DNA of 6,810 bases from JBKEDC01 sp047975205 (GCA_047975205.1 JBKEDC010000042.1:1-6810), one strand, 5' to 3'. Shown: positions 1 through 5,756, counted from the stretch's first letter. The notes: generated by a model from the letters alone, not told the origin. Program-made: numbers and translations.

Positions 1-1
1 C

Positions 2-391
2 GGAATGATTTTCACTCAAGGAGGTAACACCGCCGGATGGGGATTCTATATGCTAAAAGGAAAACTTTATTTCACACATAACTACATTGATTTGAACCGC
101 TATACTACCGTTTCAAAATCAACCATTCCTAGTGGGAAACACACGGTAAAAGCCGAATTCACTTATGAAGGAGCTGCCGGAGAAATGGGTAAATCAGGTT
201 CAGTTAAATTGTATGTAGATGGCAAGGTTGTAGGTGAAGGTAAAGTAGATAAAACTACACCATTCAAATATAGCCTTGATGAAACTCAAGATATGGGCGA
301 AGATGACGGAACTCCTGTAGATAACAACTACGATACACCATTTAAATTTGAAGGTGCTTTATCTAATATTACTATCGATCTGAAAAAGTAA
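2..391 (+). CDS. Arylsulfatase (type I sulfatase), C-terminal end only; 5' part lies before the window
   Basis: The frame is open from base 2 (a Gly codon directly before the ATG at 5) to the TAA at 389-391, so the ATG is internal and about 129 C-terminal residues are visible. The pattern matches the C-terminal beta-sandwich of bacterial arylsulfatases: an opening FTQGG, then GWGFYMLKGKLYF, HNYIDLNRY, an IPSGKHTVKAEFTY strand, LYVDGKVVGEG and the late SLDETQDMGEDDGTPV segment. In the family, this domain follows the alpha/beta catalytic domain holding the formylglycine and metal ligands, which is upstream and cannot be checked. Such enzymes hydrolyse sulfate esters, usually in the periplasm or on the cell surface; the substrate (glycan or small aryl sulfate) is unknown. 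A strong terminator follows, so this is the last gene of its transcript. I am confident of the family and unsure of the specificity. Confidence 0.85.
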   Translation, partial: GMIFTQGGNTAGWGFYMLKGKLYFTHNYIDLNRYTTVSKSTIPSGKHTVKAEFTYEGAAGEMGKSGSVKLYVDGKVVGEGKVDKTTPFKYSLDETQDMGEDDGTPVDNNYDTPFKFEGALSNITIDLKK

Positions 392-410
392 TCTTAAGAT
401 TTAACTCGAT

Positions 411-431
411 GTGCATAATTCTTTTATGCAC
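411..431. repeat. Perfect 8-bp hairpin after the sulfatase stop
   Basis: GTGCATAA (411-418) pairs perfectly with TTATGCAC (424-431) around a 5-base loop. It lies between the sulfatase stop codon and the main terminator. It lacks a T-run of its own and may act as a 3'-end stabilising stem or as part of a tandem terminator. Confidence 0.55.
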
Positions 432-438
432 CGATAAA

Positions 439-473
439 AAAACAGCAACACCCCCTAAAAGTGTTGCTGTTTT
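439..473. terminator. Bidirectional rho-independent terminator
   Basis: A 13-bp stem (AACAGCAACAC at 441-451 with GTGTTGCTGTT at 461-471, plus two A:T pairs) encloses a 9-base loop. The right side runs into T's for the plus strand. On the left, seven A's (436-442) give a T-run when read on the minus strand. It closes the sulfatase transcript and would also stop minus-strand transcripts entering from the right. Confidence 0.85.
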
Positions 474-672
474 CCTTGTTATTGGTCCGGCTGGTGAATC
501 TTAATTCATATAAATAAGTTGAACAAAGTGCGTGCCGACTTTATTCAATAGTATATACTTCAACTCCCTTGTTAACCACACCTCAGTAACCGGGCATTTT
601 GGCTTTGTCCACTAATTTCAAGACCTATTTTATTCGTTAACCGCTATGACATGATGCTATAGTAAAAAAAAC
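474..672. other. Spacer between two terminators; possible coding relic on the minus strand
   Basis: No convincing gene is present. On the minus strand, 624-541 reads as a short protein-like tail with words such as LVDKAKMPGY and GVVNKGVEVYTIE, ending in TAA at 543-541. It is interrupted by a TGA at 585-583 and has a TAG just upstream (627-625), so it is at best the eroded 3' end of a gene, and could be chance. Confidence 0.25.
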
Positions 673-701
673 GAATAGCACCTCAAAGAGGGATGCTATT
701 C
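673..701 (-). terminator. Minus-strand rho-independent terminator
   Basis: GAATAGCA-CCTC (673-684) pairs with GAGG (688-691) and TGCTATTC (694-701), with two unpaired bases (692-693) on one side and an AAA loop. The left flank is eight A's (664-671), which become a T-run on the minus strand. It sits about 70-180 bases past the ends of the broken minus-strand gene and is its natural terminator. Confidence 0.8.
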
Positions 702-772
702 TCAGCATGCATATACTTGAAGAAGAAGCTATTCTTGTTTATGACATGCTTATTCTCACCAACCTTTTCTTC

Positions 773-1249
773 TTATAAACGGGTTTTTTCTAATATATTA
801 CTCCATTTGGCATCACTTTTATTGCCATCAGCATCTATTATACTAGGAGTGAATCCATCGAATTCTCCAACTTTAATTTTTTAATTGTCTGAGGCAGTAG
901 CCTGAATAGTCCAAGTAGAAGGGGCATGCAGTGTGCCCGATATAGTCATTGTTGTATGCTGGCCGCCTGATTTATCATGACCGGTTTTATCTCCCGGGTC
1001 AGAAAGTCTTAAGCAAGCATTTGATTCTATGGTAAGCTCTGTGAAATTTGTTGTAGAATTATCTCTATTCCAAGTGAAAGAGCAACCCTTTCCGATAACA
1101 GAGTTTTCCTTCACATTTAAGTCCCACTGCGATTGAACGAAATTAGATGCTCGTCCGTCATCATCTTTCTGTATAATTAGCGATTCGGCAATCTCACCGG
1201 AAGATCGTTGAGTGTAGCTAACATCGCTGCCGTACACATACACTTCCCA
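773..1249 (-). pseudogene. Fragment 5: C-terminal part, with a readable tail past its stop
   Basis: Starting at WEVYVYGSDVSYTQ, this piece continues the beta-rich region (SLIIQKDDDGRASNF, FTELTIESNACLRL, HTTMTISGTLHAPSTWTI) to TAA at 883-881. The same frame then stays open for 35 more codons with protein-like composition (KIKVGEFDGFTPS, DADGNKSDAKWSNILEK), stopping at 775-773, still ahead of the terminator. Either 881 is the true end and the rest is 3' UTR, or it is a second in-frame nonsense change (CAA to TAA would do). The displayed GTG start at 1243 is only the first permitted codon of the fragment. Confidence 0.5.
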
Positions 1250-1502
1250 TTATTTTAAGACCTAAAGCGACAAGCTTAGCCGTACCGTCTGTTACTCGAA
1301 CATCACCATAAACAGTATCCTTTTTTCCATTACCGTTAATTATACTGACCTCAGAATCTTCTATAATTAGTTTTCCCATCGAGAAATCATAAAACCACAG
1401 CGGACTTTCAGTAATTCTGGTGCTGCTTGAAAAATTACTATTTGTGATTTGCAGCGTATCATCGCCTCCCATAATTATTTCTCCTTGGAAATCTACGGTT
1501 GC
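1218..1502 (-). pseudogene. Fragment 4: start of the C-terminal beta-strand region
   Basis: From the junction near 1503 this frame reads ATVDFQGEIIMGGDDTLQI, then NSNFSSS, LWFYDFSMGKLIIEDSEVSI and VYGDVRVTDGTAKLVALGLKI. The ATG at 1472 is internal. Alternating hydrophobic and polar residues with many Ser, Asn, Asp and Gly suggest stacked beta strands. Coding sense ends near 1250, where removing one base turns LKIMGSVC into LKIWEVYVYGSDVSY; the remaining 30 or so bases to 1218 are noise. Confidence 0.6.
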
Positions 1503-2040
1503 CTTTCACAAAGAAACTATGCCCTTTAGAAGCAATCATTCCCTTATAATTTTTGTTAGGCACAACGTGTTGCGTCTTTGTTTGGTCTATTTCCATTTTA
1601 TAAGTAGGAGTGTAATCTTTGTAGGTGGAGAAATAATCACCATAATAAGCCGTTTTGATAGTAGTAGTGCCTGATGTTTCGGAAGTCATAATTAAATGAT
1701 GTTTGTAGCTTATTACCGCATTAGGAGAACCTTCGAATGTTATCCCCCCTGCATTAATTATATTGTCGGTGTTAGTAATATCTTTATCTTTAATGTATTT
1801 GAACATTAAACCATTAGCACCTTCTTCGGTAACTATTAACGAATCGCCTAAGAATGTAATTACATCGTTAACTTCTTCGTTGGTATTTCCTATTGAATAA
1901 TTGTTTTTCACGGTAGAAACATTACCTACAAGACCGAGCTCCTCGTTATAAATGGCAAATCCGTTTGCACCGAGCGATACTGAGGGGTAAGTGCCGTTAT
2001 AAAAGTTCATAAATCGTTGAGCCCCTTCTTTCGAATCCAT
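1459..2040 (-). pseudogene. Fragment 3: largest intact piece of the propeller region
   Basis: This piece has 193 residues, the longest uninterrupted part. The ATG at 2040 is internal, not a true start, because coding sense continues from upstream in the same frame. Strand-like motifs recur (GFAIYNEELGLVGNV, VITFLGDSLIVTEEG, AVISYKHHLIMTSE), with Tyr/Thr-rich loops such as KTAYYGDYFSTYKDYTPTY. The true sequence ends near HSFFVK. The following Arg-rich tail (NRRFPRRNNYGRR) is out-of-frame noise. Dropping one G at about 1503 restores VK-ATVDFQGEIIMGG. Confidence 0.65.
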
Positions 2041-2346
2041 ATTTACCGTTGTGCTGCTTCCTCCAATTTGGTTGAGTTGCCTTCCGGTGAATCAATACAT
2101 TTTCCCATTTTTATCAATCCCGAGAGATCTGCCATCTCCAACAGGAGTGTTATCAACTAAGCTATAATCAGACACATTATACTGCACCAAATAACCATCG
2201 GTTCCCGATATTGCAGTAATCTTATCTGAGTTAACCATCACATCTTTTGCTATATATCCGGGCATATCGATTAAACTGTAAGGCACAGAAGTAGCTTCGG
2301 TGGCGTTTAATTCGTCGGTATTAAAGGCTACCGGAATTGATATCAT
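2041..2346 (-). pseudogene. Fragment 2: middle propeller blade, ending at an in-frame TGA
   Basis: The frame carries SVPYSLIDMPGYIAKDVMV, then ITAISGTDGYLVQYNV and LGIDKNGKMY before TGA at 2094-2092. Past this stop the same frame stays open (FTGRQLNQIGGSSTTVN, 2091-2041) straight into the ATG of fragment 3. So a single nonsense change, for example CGA to TGA, explains the break. The alternative is two compensating shifts, because the neighbouring frame reads CIDSPEGNSTKLEEAAQR before its own stop. Confidence 0.6.
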
Positions 2347-2740
2347 TATCAGTAGATTTATCGCTATTTATCGCATCTGCATCAGCGCCTGCCGATACGT
2401 ATAGTTTTCCGTTTGTTTTATCTAAGGCTAAACCATATAAATCGATGTTTGGAATATGGATAGAATGGAGTATGCTTAAGGTTAGTTGGCTATGTGTATC
2501 TTCTCCAACTGAAATCACATCAATGTATCCGTCAAAAGAAGCTGTTTCGCTACCTGCATTGTCGGCATCCTTTGTTCCATATGATATATACAATATCATA
2601 TTATCTTCATCAAGCACTAAATCGTTAGCTTGTTGAGTAATTTCGCCGTTTATGTCTGAACGTATGTTGAAATATTTTACTGCTAAAACCGTAGTTCCTA
2701 GAACTGCTACAGCTAAAATTAAATACCGCTTCATATTCAT
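2321..2740 (-). pseudogene. Fragment 1 of the broken gene: signal peptide and first propeller strands
   Basis: This piece of 139 residues carries the start. Two ATGs are possible (2740 and 2734); the second gives the classical MKRYLILA signal-peptide start and I prefer it slightly. After the hydrophobic stretch come two strand motifs with the sense 'LVLDEDNMILYIS' and 'LALDKTNGKLYVS', one blade apart. Coding sense is lost at about 2341: removing one base there changes TDND-INSGSL-stop into TDND-SIPVAFNTDEL, which leads into fragment 2. The acidic Asp/Ser/Asn-rich stretch before the junction is probably an inter-blade loop. Confidence 0.7.
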
Positions 2741-3158
2741 AATTTTATCTGTTTCATAATGATATTTACGATGCAGATGTATTTTATTTTTTTTAATATA
2801 AGATGTATAATATGATTAATATTAACTTAATTAATACCTATGGATATTCAACAATATATAAATTGAACCTACTAAATATATGTAATAGTATTGATTTATA
2901 GCGTATTGAATGTATTCTATTTTTCGAATTATATTGCTTTTATTGAAAGTTTTGAAATCTTTCTGATTGAACGAAGAATAATTGTATAACCTAATAGCTT
3001 GTAATATTTAAATATACATCATAAATCAGTTACTGTATTCTGCAACTATTTATTCAAGTAATGTAGGCTGTTTGTTTATTGATTATAGTTGAAGCATGGC
3101 AGTGAAGATTGTTGGGAAGAATTTGTAGCGAAACAGACCTGTTTTATCTCAGGCATGA
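2741..3158. other. AT-rich intergenic region; minus-strand promoter side and possible small RNA
   Basis: No gene is supported on either strand. The left end must hold the promoter of the broken minus-strand gene, but I find no clear TTTG/TAnnTTTG pair. TACATCTG, read on the minus strand about 60 bases before the start, is one base off the -7 box. The right end leads into a plus-strand terminator. Just before it is a 10-codon ATG frame (MAVKIVGKNL, 3096-3128) and, in another frame, a 31-codon open tail, neither convincing. Confidence 0.4.
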
Positions 3159-3196
3159 ACTTACATTATTGCCGACAGTAATGTAAGTTTTTTTTT
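3159..3196 (+). terminator. Orphan plus-strand rho-independent terminator
   Basis: ACTTACATTA (3159-3168) pairs perfectly with TAATGTAAGT (3179-3188) around a 10-base loop and runs into nine T's (3188-3196). There is no A-run on the left, so it acts on the plus strand only. No protein gene lies in front of it on that strand, because the gene upstream is transcribed leftward. It implies a noncoding or very small transcript from within 2741-3158. Confidence 0.7.
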
Positions 3197-3495
3197 GTGC
3201 AGACTTACCCCTATTGCTGCATAGCAATAACAAACCGATCGTTGCTTAATGATTTTGTGTTTTATTGATATACAGTTAGTTACTTGCTGTGAATGCATGC
3301 ATCGTGCATTTTTAGCTGCTTTTCTCGCAGCGTATTAATGTAGCTACTTGTTTTTTAGTCATTTCTACCGCCGGTATAGGAATAACAAGTGTTTTTAGCG
3401 GTCGCCCTTTCCGATGTATTGATGTAATATTAACTATTTTTAACTTATTGCAACTAATTATGGTTCAAATAACTGTAAAATCATTCCATATTTAA
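3197..3495. other. Intergenic region with small hairpins
   Basis: No certain gene. Several small stems are visible: ATTGCT/AGCAAT (3213-3228), AATGCA/TGCATT followed by T's (3292-3313), GCTGC/GCAGC (3315-3331), the palindrome GTAGCTAC (3340-3347), and ACTTGTT/AACAAGT (3346-3390) enclosing TACC-GCC-GGTA (3366-3376). The segment 3312-3413 is visibly richer in G and C than its surroundings. It coincides with the possible minus-strand small reading frame listed separately. Confidence 0.4.
3312..3440 (-). other. Possible small or relic coding frame, no clear start
   Basis: The minus strand is open for 42 codons between a TAA at 3443-3441 and a TAA at 3314-3312. It reads as a basic, protein-like peptide with IHRKGRPLKTLVIPIPAVE in the middle and MTKKQVATLIRCEKSS at the end. 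The only ATG gives 16 residues; a longer product would need a non-standard start or an upstream frameshift. I recognise no family. It could be the eroded end of a gene from the same mobile element, or chance. Confidence 0.3.
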
Positions 3496-3549
3496 ATATT
3501 ATTAGTTGAGATATATTTTATATAATTGCAATTGAATAACTAATAATAT
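3496..3549. promoter_or_regulatory. 12-bp perfect inverted repeat upstream of the replication gene
   Basis: ATATTATTAGTT (3496-3507) and AACTAATAATAT (3538-3549) are exact inverted copies 30 bases apart, ending 19 bases before the ATG at 3569. Between them lies a 10-bp palindrome, AATTGCAATT (3524-3533), and just upstream ATATTTAAATAT (3488-3499). The layout fits an operator for a dimeric repressor controlling the module, a replication-origin dyad, or a 5'-leader hairpin. The sequence alone does not choose between these. Confidence 0.5.
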
Positions 3550-3568
3550 CAAATATAAAATAGAATTT

Positions 3569-4495
3569 ATGGCTCGACCAACAAAAAAAGGGATTAGCTA
3601 TTTCCCACTTGATGTAGATTTTTTCGAAGATGAGAAGATTGAAGCTATTGGTGTTTATTGCGGTGCTTTGGGCGAATTGGCAGCCGTGAAATTGCTCTGC
3701 ATGATTTATCGGAACGGTTATTACATGGCATGGAATGAAGTGGCAAGAATGAAACTCATAAAAGGACTGAATGGCGTGTCGGAAAAGGAATTAGATGCTG
3801 TGATTGAAAAATTGGTGGAATGGCAGTTTTTTAGTCCGCAACTTTTTCATGAACAAGGTATTTTAAGCTCGAAAGCAATTCAGCGTCGGTTCCATGAAAT
3901 TACTAAACGCCGGAAATTAACACAAACCGAGCTTCCTTATTGGATTTTGGCTAATGAGCATCAACCAAATGAATTAGCCGAAAAACAACCGGCATTACTG
4001 TCGGCAGAAACAACATTAAAGCACGCAGAAATACCCCAAAGAAAAGAAAAAGAAAAGAAAGGAAAGAAAAACAAAAGCAGTTCAAAAGCAGAATCAAGCG
4101 ATGTGTTGGAAAATTTAGAGGAATCTACAGGTAAAAATCATTTGCCACTAGCACACCACATGATGCAATTTTTCGGCTACAACGAACAGCAGAATTTCAG
4201 CATCATGCGCGAATTTGTTACGATGTTAAACTGTTTGCAAACACAAAACCGACTTGATTATTTTCATAGCCAGTTTCAATCCTACATTGCTTATAAAAAA
4301 GCTAGCGGAGAGCGGGTGCACAGTTGGCGAAGATTTATCGGAACGCCGGCAAAAAACTATGCCGATGGTGGTTGGAATGCCTCAAATTGGCAACAGTGCA
4401 TGCAAGAACGACAAGCACGCAAACAATTGCAACAGCACGCTATTCCTTCGCACATGAAACACCGGAATACACATCAAAACGACTACGGATTTTAG
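3569..4495 (+). CDS. Lin1244/Lin1753-type (DUF4373) phage-like replication protein
   Basis: The product has 308 residues. Residues 1-130 match the DUF4373 (Lin1244/Lin1753 N-terminal) family seen in Gram-positive and Bacteroidetes phages and mobile elements: MARPTKKGISYFPLDVDFF at the start, then EDEKIEAI, LGELAAVKLLCMIYRNGYYM, and a winged-helix-like ISEKELDAVI-type helix with LVEWQFF. Residues about 156-170 are a strongly basic linker (KEKEKKGKKNK), encoded by a pure purine tract. Residues about 188-280 form a second helical domain ending in HSWRRFIGTPAKNYADGGW, typical of the C-terminus of these DnaD/primosome-like proteins. It probably binds the element's origin and recruits the replicative helicase. 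The ATPase encoded 57 bases downstream fits as its loader partner. ATG is chosen because MARPTK is the usual family start; the leader is A-rich without a Shine-Dalgarno sequence. Role inferred from family and context. Confidence 0.8.
   Translation: MARPTKKGISYFPLDVDFFEDEKIEAIGVYCGALGELAAVKLLCMIYRNGYYMAWNEVARMKLIKGLNGVSEKELDAVIEKLVEWQFFSPQLFHEQGILSSKAIQRRFHEITKRRKLTQTELPYWILANEHQPNELAEKQPALLSAETTLKHAEIPQRKEKEKKGKKNKSSSKAESSDVLENLEESTGKNHLPLAHHMMQFFGYNEQQNFSIMREFVTMLNCLQTQNRLDYFHSQFQSYIAYKKASGERVHSWRRFIGTPAKNYADGGWNASNWQQCMQERQARKQLQQHAIPSHMKHRNTHQNDYGF
4038..4071 (+). repeat. 34-base polypurine tract inside the replication gene
   Basis: Every base from 4038 to 4071 is A or G, in an irregular A(3-5)G pattern. 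It encodes the Lys/Glu linker between the two domains. Such A-rich runs are prone to length change and slippage, yet the frame here is intact. Confidence 0.7.
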
Positions 4496-4552
4496 CCTTA
4501 CACACACTAAAACGACACTAGGTAACACACATCCACACCCATTTAAAATTTT
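4496..4552 (+). other. CA-rich gap between replication protein and ATPase genes
   Basis: The 57 bases on the plus strand are dominated by ACAC steps (TTACACACAC, GGTAACACACATCCACACCC), with almost no G. This leaves the leader of the next gene unstructured. No ribosome-binding motif or terminator is seen, so the two genes are probably co-transcribed. Confidence 0.5.
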
Positions 4553-5164
4553 ATGACAACTCAACTTACACACACCTTTTCCGCTCAAGCACACACCTAT
4601 GCCGTTCGGAAACCCATGCAACTCAGCTTCGGATCGGAACCTTATTGCCAAGAAATATTATTTCACGCCTTGCAAACGATTGATAAATCGGCAGAAATGC
4701 AATGGTTGCCCGAATACAACGAGGTGGCGCGATGGATGAGTAATAGCCGAGGAAAAGGACTATTCTTAACGGGCGATTGCGGAAGAGGAAAAACAAACCT
4801 CATTGCTTTTGCACTGCCTTATATCTTTCAGCATTTTGCATGCTTCAAGGGGCAACGCTCGGCTAAAATATTGCAATCGGTACATATTGATGAATTGCAT
4901 CAGGAGTTGCAGAAAGGCATGCTCAAAAAAGCTTTCTATGTGGTAGATGAAGTGGGAGCCGAAGCTGTGGAAAGCGTGTATGGCAGCAAATATTATCCGT
5001 TCATGAAACTGATGAATAAGGCAGAGGCTGAACTGAAGCTTTGTTTCTTCTCCAGCAACCTCAATTCGCATCAGTTGGCCGAAAAATACGATGTGCGAAC
5101 CGTAGAGCGTATAAGCAGATTGTGCAAGGTTGTGCAGTTTAAAGGTGCCAGCCTGCGAATTTGA
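4553..5164 (+). CDS. DnaC/IstB-like AAA+ ATPase, probable helicase loader
   Basis: The product has 203 residues. Walker A is GDCGRGKT (74-81), after the strand KGLFLT; Walker B is AFYVVDE (127-133). CFFSSNLN (164-171) supplies the sensor-1 Asn, and DVRTVERISRLCKVVQF (180-196) carries the late arginines (finger/sensor 2), followed by the GASLR ending usual in DnaC. This order identifies the DnaC-type AAA+ loaders that place the replicative helicase on single-stranded DNA. The part before Walker A is about 70 residues, and the total is shorter than E. coli DnaC (245), so the helicase-binding region is probably reduced or different. It follows the DUF4373 gene in the same direction without a terminator. 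IstB of IS21 is related but would be paired with an IstA transposase, which is absent. ATG at 4553 is preceded by TTTAAAATTTT, an A/T leader typical of this phylum. Confidence 0.85.
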   Translation: MTTQLTHTFSAQAHTYAVRKPMQLSFGSEPYCQEILFHALQTIDKSAEMQWLPEYNEVARWMSNSRGKGLFLTGDCGRGKTNLIAFALPYIFQHFACFKGQRSAKILQSVHIDELHQELQKGMLKKAFYVVDEVGAEAVESVYGSKYYPFMKLMNKAEAELKLCFFSSNLNSHQLAEKYDVRTVERISRLCKVVQFKGASLRI

Positions 5165-5228
5165 GTTCTTTCCATGGCATAAGCCGGAATTCGAATCACA
5201 TAACACTAACCACACATATACACACACG
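5165..5228 (+). other. Second CA-rich gap, before the sigma-like gene
   Basis: The last 35 bases before the ATG at 5229 are again nearly G-free (CATAACACTAACCACACATATACACACACG). They share the TAACAC word and composition of the gap before the ATPase gene. The repeated leader style suggests a common translation signal or an shared origin of the three genes as a unit. Confidence 0.45.
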
Positions 5229-5738
5229 ATGAAAACAGCAATAAAAGATTATTTAGAACAACAATATCCGCATTGGTTGAGTTATGCCGCCTTTCATTGC
5301 AGGCGTATTTCGTTTATCGACGAACCTGCCGATTTATTGCACGAAGTTATGGTGAATTTGCTCACCACGAATAAGGTGCTCATTCCAAAATTATATCAGC
5401 ATGAAGAAAATGGCGTGCGCGCTTTGCATAAATACGTGTTGAAAATGATTAAGTTGAATGTATATTCGCCCAATTCACCTTATCGGCGAAAGCTCGATGC
5501 TGAACGCCTAGATTTGTCGAGCTTCCATAAAATTAAACGTGATACGAATTATTTGGCTGCTCGTTATGATGATTTGAAACTTCGCATGAGCAAGCACAAG
5601 CTGAGTGAGGAAGAACAGCAGTTGCTTTTGTGGCGGTTGGGAGGTGAAAGCTTGCAGTCGTGGCCGGGCAATGCACCTCGTCATTTGGTGTATCGTCGTT
5701 TCCAAAAATTGTTCCTTAAAGTGAGTAGTAAACCTTAG
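5229..5738 (+). CDS. Small sigma-70-like protein of a mobile element
   Basis: The product has 169 residues if started at the ATG at 5229 (MKTAIKDYLEQQYPHW). The frame is open upstream to 5130, but that part overlaps the ATPase gene and is not protein-like, so the later start is chosen. DEPADLLHEVMVNLL (31-45) resembles sigma region 2.2 (D-x-x-DLxQEVFL). KLSEEEQQLLLWRLGGESL (124-142) followed by a turn and HLVYRRFQKL (152-161) resembles the region 4 helix-turn-helix with its recognition helix. The middle is basic. It may redirect RNA polymerase to element promoters or serve as a structural derivative in replication control. Sequence similarity by eye is moderate and region 4 is degenerate, so an unrelated DNA-binding protein is possible. 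It is the last gene of the three-gene unit; only a weak stem lacking a T-run follows. Confidence 0.6.
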   Translation: MKTAIKDYLEQQYPHWLSYAAFHCRRISFIDEPADLLHEVMVNLLTTNKVLIPKLYQHEENGVRALHKYVLKMIKLNVYSPNSPYRRKLDAERLDLSSFHKIKRDTNYLAARYDDLKLRMSKHKLSEEEQQLLLWRLGGESLQSWPGNAPRHLVYRRFQKLFLKVSSKP

Positions 5739-5756
5739 TATCTATGTTTGGAAATC

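Larger units (their letters stand above)
881..2740 (-). pseudogene. Broken gene for an exported beta-propeller-like / beta-rich protein
   Basis: Five consecutive minus-strand reading frames join into one protein of about 617 residues once three single extra bases (near 2341, 1503 and 1250) and one TGA (2094-2092) are bridged. The N-terminus (MKRYLILAVAVLGTTVLA) is a signal peptide or membrane anchor without a lipobox cysteine. Roughly residues 30-410 have repeated short strand motifs such as NDLVLDEDNMILYISYG, LALDKTNGKLYVSAG and LGIDKNGKMY, as in YVTN/SMP-30-like beta-propellers. The last 200 residues are Ser/Thr/Asn-rich beta strands (DTLQITNSNF, GKLIIEDSEVSIING, FTELTIESNA), resembling a beta-helix or adhesin stalk. 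I do not recognise a named family and infer no enzyme activity. A cell-surface or secreted binding role is plausible. It is a pseudogene unless the indels are sequencing errors. Its terminator at 673-701 is intact. Confidence 0.75.

Noticed and set aside
693..884. Plus-strand frame of 63 codons (MLFSACIYLKKKLF...)
   Set aside because: It begins inside the minus-strand terminator and runs opposite to the readable tail of the broken gene. The hydrophobic composition is the antisense of AT-rich DNA.
1420..1674. Plus-strand frame of 84 codons inside the broken minus-strand gene
   Set aside because: Its stretch spans a junction where the minus-strand protein is clearly readable on both sides after one base is removed.
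2337..2636. Plus-strand frame of 99 codons opposite the signal-peptide end of the broken gene
   Set aside because: The minus strand here has a signal peptide and repeated beta-strand motifs. The plus-strand frame is Ser/Ala-rich without recognisable motifs, a typical shadow.
4382..4651. Minus-strand frame of 89 codons across the gap between the replication and ATPase genes
   Set aside because: It overlaps two well-supported plus-strand genes. Its Val/Cys-rich content comes from the CA-repeat region read backwards.
4553..5164. Reading the ATPase as IstB of an IS21-type element
   Set aside because: No IstA-type transposase precedes it. The upstream gene is a DUF4373 replication protein, which fits a helicase loader instead.
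4766..5227. Minus-strand frame of 153 codons opposite the ATPase gene
   Set aside because: The plus strand carries Walker A, Walker B and sensor motifs over the same bases. The minus product has no motif and is His/Phe/Gln-rich, as expected of an antisense frame.
5130..5228. N-terminal extension of the sigma-like protein from the ATG at 5130
   Set aside because: It overlaps the end of the ATPase gene, and the extension (ESHNTNHTYTHT) is just the translated CA-rich leader. The ATG at 5229 gives a natural start.
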